DNA of 64,000 nt from Microcebus murinus (Eukaryota; Chordata; Mammalia; Primates; Cheirogaleidae): the NCBI RefSeq assembly GCF_040939455.1, contig NC_134117.1:47461001-47525000 (forward strand), given 5' to 3'. Positions within the stretch are counted from its first letter, which is position 1; each line of letters opens with the position of its first letter. The notes under the pieces were generated by a model that worked only from the letters and a program-made list of their open reading frames with translations, searched no databases and was not told the DNA's origin. A program made the translations under genes and the position numbers. Shown in pieces: positions 11,121-22,075 of the stretch.

Positions 11121-11461
11121 TTTTTTTTTTTTTTTTTTTTGAGACAGAGTCTCGCTTTGTTGCCCAGGCTAGAGTGAGTGCCGTGGCGTCAGCCTAGCTC
11201 ACAGCAACCTCAAACTCCTGGGCTCGAGTGATCCTTCTGCCTCAGCCTCCCGGGTAGCTGGGACTACAGGCATGTGCCACCATGCCCAGCTAATTTTTTT
11301 TTATATATATATATCAGTTGGCCAATTAATTTCTTTCTATTTATAGTAGAGACGGGGTCTCGCTCTTGCTCAGGCTGGTTTTGAACTCCTGACCTTGAGC
11401 AATCCGCCCGCCTCGGCCTCCCAAGAGCTAGTATTACAGGCGTGAGCCACAGCGCCCGGCC
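11121..11461 (-). mobile_element. Lemur-type Alu SINE (minus strand)
   Basis: Minus-strand dimer: T-run 11121-11140, TATATATATATCAGTTGGCC linker, CCCAAGAGCTAG variant, end AGCGCCCGGCC. The imperfect duplication TCTTCAGTAG / TCTTCAATAG flanks it. It shares its variants with the Alu at 40998-41330. Confidence 0.98.
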
Positions 11462-11474
11462 TCTTCAATAGTTT

Positions 11475-12245
11475 TTTGAGGGTAGCTCATTCCATTTGTT
11501 TATTCACACTTTTAGATCCTTTTTGTGTTTTGTTGTAGTATGTCGTCACATGGATATTTTTTGAATGGTTCATGGAAAGTAAACTGAGTTCTTGCATGTC
11601 TCAAAGTGTCTATTTTGTATGCAGGATTTGATGGAGAGTTTGGCTTAATATAGAATTGTAGGTTCAAAAATTTTTTTCATTAGAATGTCAACAACATTTC
11701 TCATTGTCTTCTAGTATCTAGGAAGTCTGAGACCAATGGGATTCTTGTTCTTCAATTCCTCTGTTGGATTTGTTGTGTTATTCTCTGATTGGTCCTTTTT
11801 CACAGAGGCCTGACTCTGTGTGTGTGTCTTTTCTAATTTCTCTGTGGATACCCACAAGCATTAAAGTCAAGTCTGCTTTTCCTTGTATTCCTTGTGTGTC
11901 CTTTGGGATTGGCTGTTCTCATGGTTCATCTTGGTCTTTCGCGTTCATGTTTGCAGCCTTTGCTCTCCAGCCCCGGCACATACAGAATGTGCTTTCCCCA
12001 GCTTCATACTCTGGTGCATTTAGACAGCAGTTGTTCAGATCTCTAGCAGGGTGCATTGCTGAAGCCAGCTCTCTGTATACTCCAGGGAAAAGAGTGGCTA
12101 AATGGCACAGCATTTAACTCTGGCAGTCTAACCCTTCATAAAGAAGACATTATCTGTTTCACAATGGGAGCATTTTAGTCTAAGACTCCTTTTCTTAGAA
12201 GGAAGTGGAGTTGGGCATGTCTATCTGTGAAGATCATAAGATTTA
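11475..12245. other. Probable decayed LINE plus unclassified DNA
   Basis: 11600-11760 (AATATAGAATTGTAGGTTC, CATTGTCTTCTAGTATCTAG, GAAGTCTGAGACCAATGGGA) resembles a common ancient LINE segment. The remainder, including a 117-codon plus frame (11764-12117), has no recognisable product. Confidence 0.4.
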
Positions 12246-12249
12246 GCTA

Positions 12250-12470
12250 CCATTTTATTAATAATAGCAACCATTTATTGAGCATTGCCTGTATGCCAGA
12301 GACATGACATATATTGACTCTTTCAAACAACCTTGAAGAGTAGTTACTATTACTCCATTTCACAAAGAAACAGGCTTAGAGAGTTGAGATAATTTTTCCA
12401 AAGTCACCTAGTCATTAAATTCAAAACTGGAATTTGAACCTCGGATTTTGAAGGCTTCAAGCCATCGCTT
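12250..12470 (+). repeat. MIR SINE, near full length
   Basis: AATAGCAACCATTTATTGAG, ATGCCAGAGACATGACATAT, TTACTCCATTTCACAAAGAA, ACAGGCTTAGAGAGTTGAGA and GGAATTTGAACCTCGG follow the complete MIR order. Confidence 0.9.
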
Positions 12471-12474
12471 CTAA

Positions 12475-13030
12475 AGGGTTTCTTTCTATGGCTTGACAAG
12501 AGATGAAGAAATACTGCACCGTTTCAAAAAGCCTCAATTTTTAAAGACTGTTTTCTCAGTTATGCAAAAAGTGTGTTTTCAAAAGTAGCATTTGGCATAA
12601 TTCTCATCTTCCCTCATGTACAATACTATTTTAAGAGACTAAGACCTGTTGTTTATTGTGAGAAAAGCTGGTATGGTATAGAATTTTGAAGGACTCTCTT
12701 GCAAACAGAAGGATTTATAATCTTGGGGAGAGCAGGGGGGAAGTGTTCTTTGGAAACAGGACTGCAGTTTGAGTGTATCCTGCGGGAAAGGGAACCACAC
12801 TTGGTGAATTAGAGTAAAATACCGCGTGAGTATTACTTAAAGTGAAATTTAGACAATTTGGGTAGCAAAATATCTTTATCAAAATCTGCAGTGGTTAATC
12901 AGATACTATAATATGTGAGGTTATAGGTCAAGGAGTTCTGGGTTTTAAAAAATATAGGTCTATGGGAGAAATGAGTAATTCAGTTATCAACTGAAATTCT
13001 TATTTTAGGCAGTCATCCCAGATTGATGTG
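12475..13030. other. Unique-looking AT-rich sequence
   Basis: No repeat or gene recognised. Confidence 0.45.
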
Positions 13031-13033
13031 TAC

Positions 13034-13078
13034 TAGCAAAAACAAACAAAACAAAACAAAAACAAAAAACAAACAAAT
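13034..13078. repeat. (CAAAA)n / (CAAA)n low-complexity tract
   Basis: A-rich run with regularly spaced C residues. Confidence 0.85.
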
Positions 13079-13079
13079 C

Positions 13080-13436
13080 ATGGTGTGTGTATGGAGATAT
13101 AGGGTTAAATAAATTATGATACACACATTAAATGAAACCTCTCGTGCCACACACCCAACTGCCACTTCCGCAGGCTACTCATGTTTTTCTCTGGGCACCT
13201 GGGCCCATACAATTGCACCAACAGAACTCTTACCATGAATGACTTGACTTTATTCTTTATTATACTCCTTAATTAGTATGTTTACTCCCCCTTGAATCCT
13301 TCATAAACATTTCTGAAGCTCTCTATTGCTAAATGTGGCTGGCACTCCCCCTACTGGCAGGCACAAGTATTATCCCGAATTGTTGTAGATTTCACCATTG
13401 CCAAAAGTACCTGATGTTTGCTAAGTACCAAAGAAA
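13080..13436. other. Unique-looking sequence
   Basis: No repeat or gene recognised. Confidence 0.4.
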
Positions 13437-13760
13437 CATTGTTTTTAATTAGATATGCTGTTAGGACAGCCAGAGGACAGCCAGAGGATGAAAAGGAGAA
13501 TTATTATTAATAGACACTCAACCTGCAAAAAATTCTCCATAGGTGATGACTTCCTGTTTGCTTCGTAATTGTTCAGAATAACAATGCCCTAGACAGCAGA
13601 CCAAATTAAAATGCATACCCAGTAGAGCTGTAATTTTTTTAGTTCTAATTAACTAATTCTGTCTCCTTAAATGGAAATGACCTCTTTTCCACTTGGAGAT
13701 TTGCTATTTAAGGTTTACTCAGTATGCATTTTAAAGTAGATTAAAAAACAAATCTATTTC
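13437..13760. promoter_or_regulatory. Candidate cis-regulatory element with paired SOX and TAAT motifs
   Basis: ATTGTTCAGAATAACAAT (13568-13585) is a facing pair of SOX-type cores with a 6-bp spacer. TAATTAACTAATT lies at 13646-13658, and TTAATTAG at 13444. The block is repeat-free and AT-rich. The motifs suggest, but do not prove, an enhancer. Confidence 0.3.
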
Positions 13761-14245
13761 CATCTATTTCAAAGATAAATGCCTCCTACTACTAGTTTTG
13801 TCTTCGGATACTACTCAATAGATTCATGTGTGCCTGAGGCATTATCAGCAGTGTTGGGGGGGTGGGTAGAGTTTTTATTTCTATTTTATGTCCACGTCTC
13901 TCTTTTAACCGTTCGAGTAAACGGTGGTGAGTGGGTTTGCAGACAGCAGCTCTCCCCTCCCCTAGGACTGGATGCAGAGAAGCCAAATGTTCTTTTCACA
14001 GATTCTCCTTCTTTAAACAGCACATAGCCTCTTCTTTTCAAAAAGACAGGTGAAAAGCAAAATAACAGAACATAGCCAGCGTTCTTTCATCTCTGTCTCT
14101 GTATTGGACATGTGATTGTTTTAGTCTACTTGATATTTTCTGCAGAGTTTGAATTTAAGTAAAATGTTTCCTTTGGAAGAAGTGATTATAAGATGTGTTG
14201 CATGCTCATTTTCCCCTTCTTTTTCTCCTTTCTCAAACAATATAA
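13761..14245. other. Unique-looking sequence
   Basis: Contains a G-run (13854-13863) and an 82-codon open frame without recognisable content. Confidence 0.4.
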
Positions 14246-14249
14246 TGTA

Positions 14250-14375
14250 TTCTTATTTTTAATTATTACAGATACATAATAGTTATACATATTTATGGGG
14301 CACATGTGAAATTTTGATGCAAGCATACAATGAGTAATGATCTAATCAGGGCAATTCAGATAATGTGATTTTTTT
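14250..14375 (-). mobile_element. L1 3'-end fragment (minus strand)
   Basis: TTTTTAATTATTACAGATAC, ATATTTATGGGGCACATGTG and TTTTGATGCAAGCATACAAT are the reverse complement of an L1 3' UTR of primate/late-mammalian type. Severely 5'-truncated. Confidence 0.7.
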
Positions 14376-14802
14376 TTAAAACTTGAATTTCAGCTTGCTA
14401 TGCAATAAAGTATGTAAGGAAATAAAGATCATATAAAATTTACTTTTGCCCCAGAATACAGGTGACTTTATATTTTATTTCATAAAAATGAATACAGTAG
14501 TAAATCCTGGTTAGAAATCATGCTTTTCTTATTTTATTCTTTCTTGTAAAATTGAGACTTTTGTCCTAACACAGAGATAAATAATTAAACCCAAATGAGA
14601 ATTTGCCTGATAAAGAATTTTTTAAAAAAATAGGCTTAAAAATAAAAATAAAAATCTGCCAACAATCTAACTTGTGTGTTGCATTTCTGGCTCTCAAGAT
14701 AAGGTGTGCTGATGACAAATACCCAAGAAAAACTGTGGCCTGCTGAAAAATTTTTTCAAATGGAAGGAATTCCACCATGGGTGGGGGTACAACGTTTGAG
14801 AT
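14376..14802. other. AT-rich spacer
   Basis: No gene or named repeat recognised. Confidence 0.4.
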
Positions 14803-14818
14803 CAAAAAGCATCATCAT

Positions 14819-15155
14819 GGGCCAGGTGCGGTGGCTCACACCTGTAATCTTAGCACTCTGGGAGGCTGAGGCGGACGGATCGCTCAACGTCAGGAGTTCG
14901 AAACCAGCCTGAGCAAGAGCGAAATCCTGTGTCTACTATAAATAGAAAGAAATTAATTTGGCCAACTAATATATATAGAAAAAATTAGCTGGCCATGGTG
15001 GTGCATACCTGTAGTCCCAGCTACTCAGGAGGCTAAGGCAGCAGGATTGCTTGAGCCCAGGAGTTTGAGGTTGCTGTGAGCTAGGCTGATGCTACGGCAC
15101 TCACTCTAGCCTGGGTAACAAAGTGGGACTCTGTCTCAAAAAAAAACAAAAAAAA
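14819..15155 (+). mobile_element. Lemur-type Alu SINE
   Basis: Plus-strand dimer with the lemur linker and an A-tail interrupted by C. CAAAAAGCATCATCAT at 14803-14818 and 15156-15171 is a perfect 16-bp target duplication. Confidence 0.98.
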
Positions 15156-15174
15156 CAAAAAGCATCATCATAAC

Positions 15175-16285
15175 ATAGAATTCCCTGTTTTCACAGAAGT
15201 TGATGGTTATCAAAAGAATTTTAGAATTATTAAGAAAAACTATGGCCAATACACCTGAGGATGAGGAGAGGGCAGATGCTTAATTAAAATCCCTTTTCTT
15301 GGCTCATTTGGAGGTCGGGAAGAATTGACTTGTTACATTTGTCTTTAAAGGCTCCCTCTTCTTCCTTGTCACATTGCCTTGAATTTTGTGTCCTTGTGTT
15401 TTGGGTGGCTGTTAAGAATGAATGAGTTTAGTTGATAATTAGACTAAATGATTCTTCCTTGGGAGTCATTCATCAACAATGCCAGGTTTCTTCGTAGAAC
15501 GACTGAACCTAAAAAGATCCTTTTTGAAAGCTCTCACGTCTGTGATTGAAGAAGAAAACCTGGCCATATGGAATATTTCAGTGCTGTGTGCAAGAAATGT
15601 AAAGTGCTAACTAGAAGGGGTAGAAACAGTGGAATGAAGGAAAGTACGTGTCTGCTTCTTCTGCTCAGTTAAGTACAAAGACATCTCTAGTTTTTCTTTC
15701 CTGCAACCATGTTTTGGAGGAATTGCCCTCCTCCATTCTATGTCATTTGGGTGGGGCAGCCAATAGTGGGACCTCACCCATGAGGTGAGGGGTAGGTGAA
15801 AGGCACCTGACCCCAGCTAAGCCAATTGACATCGTCTTTCAGAAGTTTGAACTTTTAGGGGATGTTCTCAGGTAGAAGGTACATGGAGTGGGCCATCTGG
15901 TGGCTGGAGCCAAAGTAGCTGTCCCTGAATTACTGCCTCTCAGGTGCCTGGAGTGACCCTGTGTCTTGATGTTTGCTTCTTCCTTCACAACTTTGAACTA
16001 CCCTAGAATATTTCCAACAAACCCCTATGTCTTGTTTAATATAGCAGGATCAATCCCAACGTTTATCATAAAAGAAACCCCAACTGATACTTTCAGGTAA
16101 AACAGCAGTTTCGGGTAGAAATCAAATTTGTGTCTGCATGACAGAAGGAAACTATACAGTATTATGGCTCTAAATGGTCAGTTGCTGATCTGCAGGCCTG
16201 CAGCTGACATTTGGCCATCCTCTGGTCCTTGCAGCTCTAGAACTCAGTCAGTGTGATCAAAAGCTAGCTAAGGCAGTGAGGGGTA
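15175..16285. other. Mixed sequence with a possible old repeat at 15700-16060
   Basis: GGGTGGGGCAGCCAATAGTG and GGTGAAAGGCACCTGACC resemble internal text of an ancient mammalian repeat I cannot name. The remainder looks single-copy. Confidence 0.35.
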
Positions 16286-16288
16286 GCA

Positions 16289-16581
16289 CAGTGTTTCCCA
16301 AAATGTGTTCTGAGAAATAGTGAATGCTTGAGAAACTCTGCAAGCAAGCAAACAAAAACATTGCATGGCCAGATAAGATGGAGCAGCAACTCATCTACTA
16401 TGTGCTTCCTGGAGATTTATACTGCTCATAAACATAGCAGAGGCACTGATGAGTTGTGTGGGAAAGAAAATGGTTTAACTTTAACCCAAACCTTCTTGAC
16501 TATAGAATTGCGTGACCCACAGAATGCCTATTAATATCTCTTGGAAGTAGAACTTTGTCAAACACATTTGGGGAAATACAG
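16289..16581. mobile_element. Non-autonomous hAT-type DNA transposon
   Basis: The left end CAGTGTTTCCCAAAATGTG is matched in reverse complement at the right end (ACACATTTGGGGAAATAC), with two mismatches over 17 bp. The termini are of Charlie-type hAT MITEs. No ORF and no clear 8-bp duplication. Confidence 0.6.
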
Positions 16582-16965
16582 CAGTAGAGGAATTAGATAA
16601 CCTGGGTTTTAGATATTTAAGTATCTATTTGGTATTATCAACAGATAAATTTTACTTTATTGTTTTATTTCCTAAAACAATATTTTATCTTCAATCATAC
16701 GATTTAAAAAAATAATCTGAAGTATTTTGCTGGGCTTTATTAGGGTCATTGAAATGAGTATTTAATAAAATGGTTCTTATGATTTAGACACCCAATCACT
16801 AAAACTCCTCCTTTTCTGAAATGAGGACAGATATATTCATTCCAAGATCGCTAGCCAAAAAGAAAACATGCTCCAATTTTATTAATCTGTGCATGTATTT
16901 GAAAATCTTGAACTTTGGATGAGTTTACCACTTCTCAATGAAAAGAAGTAACTTGTCATCAATTC
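16582..16965. other. AT-rich spacer
   Basis: No gene or repeat recognised. Confidence 0.4.
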
Positions 16966-16967
16966 CA

Positions 16968-17177
16968 GCAATGGTTCTCAACCTGGGGAAATTTTGGCCC
17001 CCAGAGGACAGGTGGCAATGTCTGTTGATGCTTATGGCTGTCACAGCTGTTTTGGGGGTAATTCTACTTGCATCTATGGGTAGAAGGGATACTCTATGAT
17101 AGGGTGACAGTCTTTCTCACAGCAAAGAGTTGTTCAGCCCAAAATGTCAAAAACAGTGCTGAAGTTGAGAAATCCTG
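16968..17177 (+). mobile_element. MER20-type hAT element
   Basis: It starts near ATGGTTCTCAACCTGGGG, passes GGACAGGTGGCAATGTCTG, GGCTGTCACAGCTGTTTTGG and GCCCAAAATGTCAAAAACAG, and ends GAAGTTGAGAAATCCTG: the full order of MER20, a non-autonomous hAT-Charlie element. Confidence 0.85.
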
Positions 17178-17880
17178 AATAATGCAGATGCTTCTGAGAA
17201 GTAGTCTCCCACCAAACCTAAACCAAGACGGAAAGAGAGAATCCTTTAATGCATTACCATATTCTTAAACCATATGTCATACTCCCCATACGCAGCACTG
17301 TGTTTGAGAGCTTAAGTCTGGACTTTGTCATTAGCTGAAATCTGACCTGTGCAAGTCACTTAGAGCCTTGCTTCATTTACCTGAAAAACAAAACAAAATG
17401 AAACGGATTAGATGAGATGATTTAAAGATTTCTTGTGACATTATGATTCATGAAGAACAATCCTGAGCCTTGGACATTTTTAATGTAAAATAAACAGTCA
17501 TTGTTCTTAGGCTTTGGGAGTATGTGTAACTGTGCAGAGAAGATCTGAATTCAGAGATGTTGCCTCCCGGTGCCTGGAAATGTCTGGTAGTCATGTAGCC
17601 ATCGTGAGTCAGGGCATGAATGGCTCATTGTGTCTCCTAGAGTGTCTTCATTAATGCTTATTGTTCTACTCATCTCTTAAATGAAGGCTCTGACCTCAAC
17701 CCTCTCCCCAAACTACATCCATCCTTTGGCCACTTCCCCTTTTCTTATTACACTCAACTAACACATTTATCTTAGTGCAAATCTCTATCACAAATCCTCA
17801 TCTTTCTCCTGAGTACTGATTTCCAATGGTCTTTTAGGTAACTCCAGGTGGATGAGAATGATAGCAAAATGATGGTAATA
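17178..17880. other. Unique-looking sequence, perhaps L2 remnant at its right
   Basis: 17690-17850 is pyrimidine-rich in the manner of L2 but not clear enough to call. Confidence 0.35.
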
Positions 17881-17884
17881 ATAA

Positions 17885-18060
17885 TGATAATTATAATAAT
17901 AAAAATAGCTAATGCTATTGACCTCTTGCTACCATCTAGGCATTATGCTAAGCTCTTTATTTTCCCTAGTTTATTTAGCCCTCAGAGGCCACGGAGGTTA
18001 AGTAACTTGTTCAAGAGCGAATAATTAGGATATGGCAGATTTGGGATTCTAGACTGCCAA
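17885..18060 (+). repeat. MIR SINE
   Basis: AAAATAGCTAATGCTATTGA, GGCATTATGCTAAGCTCTTT, GGAGGTTAAGTAACTTG and TTTGGGATTCTAGACTGCC follow MIR order. Confidence 0.75.
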
Positions 18061-18079
18061 TGTTTCAAATCCCACCTAT

Positions 18080-18830
18080 CCCTAATGGATCAGCTTCTCT
18101 CTCAGATAGTCCCCGTGTGCTGTTCCCTAAAATGACAGAGGCCATCAACAGACCAGAATTCTTAAATTCTTCTCTTACATCCTTACATTTACAACCGATC
18201 GGTTTTCAAAAATTTAACGTCACATCCATCTTTTCTTTCCTGGACCGTTCCCACTGTCATTGCTCCTCCTGCGGCTCTTCATCACTTCCCATTTGACACC
18301 TGCAATAACCATTTAGCAAAATGACTCGCTTCTAAACTTTTCCTAGCTATTATTCATTCTTTCATCATACTTCTCCCTACAGAACAGAGATCGAGTCACT
18401 TCATTCCGTTCTCAAAAACTTCTAACGCCTCTCCCTGCTCGTAGAATAAAGTTCACACTCTGGCATTCCACAGCACCCCAACTGTGGTATCGGCTACAGC
18501 ACCCATCACAGTAGTTTTCATTACTCTTTTAGTCATCTCACGTACTTTTACATCTTAAATTTCTTGAGGGTGGGGTCTATATTTTCTCCTAATTGTAACA
18601 CGAGGGCATAGTTCTCTTGGTTAAGAAAAGCTGGCTTACTTTTTTCCTTGCACTCATCAAATCAGCACATTGACCCTTTGTTGAGAAAACAAAGACAGGG
18701 TTCTTGTGGTTCTCAACTGTGTCTGCTTTCCTTTATGTTTATTCACCCTGGAATGTCCATCCTCTGCCCCCTACCATTTCTCTGACTACTAAAATCTTTC
18801 AAATCCCAGATTTGGGGCTTCTTCCATTTA
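18080..18830 (+). mobile_element. L2 LINE fragments
   Basis: Two or more decayed L2 pieces: AGAATAAAGTTCACACTCTG, then AAATTTCTTGAGGGTGGGGT (3' region), and a separate CACCCTGGAATGTCCATCC segment at 18745-18763. Coding capacity is lost. Confidence 0.6.
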
Positions 18831-21176
18831 ACTTTTTCTGAATTCAGTAAAGTTTCAGGATATAAAATCAATATGCAAAAAATCAGTTGCATTTCTATAT
18901 ACTAACAACTATCTAGAAAAGAAATTAAGAAAAAAAATCCCATTTACAATAACATCAAGTAAAAATAAAATACTTAGGAATAAATTCAACCAACAAAGTG
19001 AAAGACCTGTACACTGAAAATTATAAAACATTGGTGAAAGAAATAAATTGAAGTCACAAATAAATGGAAAGATATCCTGTGTTCAGGGATTGAAAGAATT
19101 AATATTGTTAAAATTTCCATGCTACCCAAAGCAATCTACAGATTCAATGCAATTCCTATCAAACTTCTAACATGTTTTATAGAAACAATGATCTTAAAAT
19201 TTGTATGGAACCACAAAAGATGCTGAATAGCCAAAGCAATGTTGAGCAAAAGCAACAAACCTGAAGGCTTCACACTATCAGATCTCAAAATATACCTCAA
19301 AATGATAATAATCATAATAGCATAACAGACATTATTACAAACCAGTGGGACAGAATAAGGAGCTCAGAAATAAATTCACACATTTACAGCCAATTGTTCT
19401 TCAGGGACACACAATGGAGAAAGGATAGTCTCTTCAATAATGGTATTGGGATAAGCTAAGTATCCAAATGCAGGAGAATCAAATTGGACTTTTATCTCAT
19501 ACCATATACAAGAACCCACTCAAAACGGATTAAAGGACTTAAGCATAAGATCTGAAACTGTAAAACTACTTAGAAGGAAATGGAAAAAGCTTCTTGACAT
19601 TGGTCTGGCCAATGATTTTTTAGATATGACGACAAAAGCACAGGCACCGAAAGCAAAAATAGACAAATGAGATTGCATCAAACTAAAAAGCTTCTGCACA
19701 GCAAAGGAAGCAGTCAACAGAATGAAAAGGCAGCCTAGGGAACGGGAGCACGTACTTGCAAGCCGTATATCTGACAAGGTGTGAATATCCAAAATACATA
19801 AGGAACTAAGAAAACTCTATAGCAAGAAAACAAATAACTTGTTTTAAAAAATGGAGAAAGGACCTGAATAGACATTTCTCAAAAGAAGACATGCAAATGG
19901 CCAACAGGTATATGAGAAGGTGGTTAGTATCACCAATCATCAGAGAAATAGAAATTAAAACCACAGTGAGATATATCTTCACACTTGTCAGAATGGCTGT
20001 TATCAAAAAAGACTAAAGATAACAAGTGTTAGAGAAAATGTGGAGAAAAGGGAACCCTTGTATGCTGTTGGTGGGAATGTAAGTTAGTAAAATTATTATG
20101 GAAAATAGTATGGAGGTGCCTCAAAAAATTAAAAATAGAACTACCATGTGATCTGGCAATCCCATGACTGAGTATATATTCAAAGGAAATGACATCGGTA
20201 TGTCAAAGAAATGTCTGCACTCCTACGTTCATTGCAGCACTATTAACACTAGCCAAGACATGAAAGCAACCTAAGTGTCCATCGATGGATGGGTACATAG
20301 AGAAAATGTGGTATACATACACAATGAAATACTGTTCAGTCACACAAAAATGGAAACCCTGCCATTCGTGACAACATGGATGAACCTGGAGGATGTTATG
20401 CTGAGTGAGATAAGCCAGGCACAGAAAGACAAGCACTGCACGAGCTGGCTTATGCATGCAGTTTGAAACGTCGAACTCACAGAAGCACAGAGTAGAGTAG
20501 TGGTTGCCAGGGTCTGGGGTGGGGGTGAAATGGGGAGATTCCTGTCAAAGGGTACAAAGTTTCAGTTACTCAGGGTGAATAAGTTCTGGGGATCTAACGT
20601 ACAGCGTGGAGACTATAGTTAAAAATACTGTATTGTACATTTAAAATGTGTTAGGAGAGTAGATCTTAAGTGTTTTCACCACACAAAAAAGGTAATTATG
20701 TGAAGTTATGGACATATTAAGTAGTTTTATTGTGGTAATCACTTCATATGTATATTAAAACATCACACTATACATCTTTTTTTTTTTTTTTTTTTTTTTT
20801 GAGACAGAGTCTCACTTTGTTGCCCAGGCTAGAGTGAGTACCATGGTGTCAGCCTAGCTCACAGCAACCTCAAACTCCTGGGCTCAAGTGATCCTACTGC
20901 CTCAGCCTCCTGAATAGCTGGGACTACAGGCATGCGCCACCATGCCCGGCTGATTTTTTCTATATATATTAGTTGGACAATTAATTTCTTTCTATTTATA
21001 GTAGAGACCAGCTCTTGTTCAGGCTGGTTTCGAACTCTGGACCTCAAGCAATCCGCCCACCTCAACCTCCCAGAGTGCTAAGATTACAGGCGTGAGCCAC
21101 CACATCCGGCCATACACTATACATCTTATATATAATTTTCATTTGTCAATTATACCTCAATAAAGCTGGGGGAAAA
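18831..21176 (+). mobile_element. Old 5'-truncated L1 (L1MA/L1MB type), split by an Alu
   Basis: The plus strand runs through the C-terminal half of L1 ORF2 into the 3' UTR: CCCAAAGCAATCTACAGATT, GAATGGCTGTTATCAAAAAA, ACTGTTCAGTCACACAAAAA and TGGTTGCCAGGGTCTGGGG, ending AATTATACCTCAATAAAGCT. ORF2 is broken by stops and frameshifts throughout. There is no 5' half, ORF1 or promoter. The minus-strand Alu (20777-21113) entered near the 3' end. Immobile. Confidence 0.9.
20777..21113 (-). mobile_element. Lemur-type Alu SINE (minus strand) inside the L1
   Basis: T-run, then a lemur-type minus-strand dimer ending CCACATCCGGCC. ACACTATACATCTT at 20765-20778 and 21114-21127 is the target duplication in L1 3' UTR sequence. 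Confidence 0.97.
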
Positions 21177-21179
21177 GAA

Positions 21180-21855
21180 TAATGAGCTCCTTTCTCATGA
21201 AAACAATATATTCTTGTGGGATATTTCTCTTAAAGGAAGTGAGACTTGTGCTAGGAAATTGCCAATTTTCATACCATTGCAATTAAAAAAAATTGATTTT
21301 GTCTTAATGTCCTGTATGAAACTAAACTATGCAAGATATTGATTAAGCGTTAAGTCAGCAGGACTCAAGATGTCCCATGTATTTATTTTAGTTTGCTCAT
21401 ATGAGTAACTTCAGGTACTTAGAGGAAATGGAAGTCAGTGGTGCAAACCGGCATCCAATTCTCCTTTCCTTCTTGGGAATACAGAGCTAAAAAATCCAGT
21501 CCCCTTGTAGTTCTTATCAAGAAAATGAAAATGAGTGGTAATGTAAGGCTGTGAAAGACAACATAATTTCTTGTTCCAGTCCCCTGCCTTAGCAATCGCA
21601 GAGGAGGCCAGGCATCAAGATGACAGAACCACAAGATTAAAGCAGCCCAAATTGTTGGGACATCACTGGGGGGCACCTGCCCTGGGCTGTTAATCGGAAC
21701 CCACAGTTGCCTTTGTTTGAGTGAGAAATAACTTTTATGTGTTTAAGCCAGTGAGATTTTGGATTAATTTGTCAGTGAAGCATCACTTTGCCTCATCTGA
21801 CTAATGCAGGTGGCATTGGTAATTGCAGTCATTACAGGTAATACAAAAAAGCCAA
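21180..21855. other. Decayed interspersed repeat, unassigned
   Basis: 21700-21805 (GAGTGAGAAATAACTTTTATG, then TTTAAGCCAGTGAGATTTTG and CTGACTAATGCAG, each within 20 nt) matches the 3' tail of a widespread ancient LTR-like repeat family. The left part is unclear. Confidence 0.45.
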
Positions 21856-21857
21856 TA

Positions 21858-22075
21858 ATACAATAGCTAACCCTTACTGGTACTTACTCTCCAGGCTTTG
21901 CGATATGTACTTTAATGACTTACCGTGTTCAACCCCTGCAGCAACCCACATAATAAAGGAAGAGACTGAGGCATAGAGAAATTGAATAACTCACCCAGGG
22001 TCACAGAGTTCATGAGGTTTAGAGCTGGGTTTCAGACCTACCTTTGATTTGATAACAAAGCCCAATTACTTCCTG
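21858..22075 (+). repeat. MIR SINE, near full length
   Basis: CAATAGCTAACCCTTACTGG, GAAGAGACTGAGGCATAGAG, ACTCACCCAGGGTCACAGAG and TTTAGAGCTGGGTTTCAGAC follow MIR order. Confidence 0.88.

Noticed and set aside
11764..12117. 117-codon plus-strand open frame
   Set aside because: No domain or exon signals; it partly overlaps LINE-like text.
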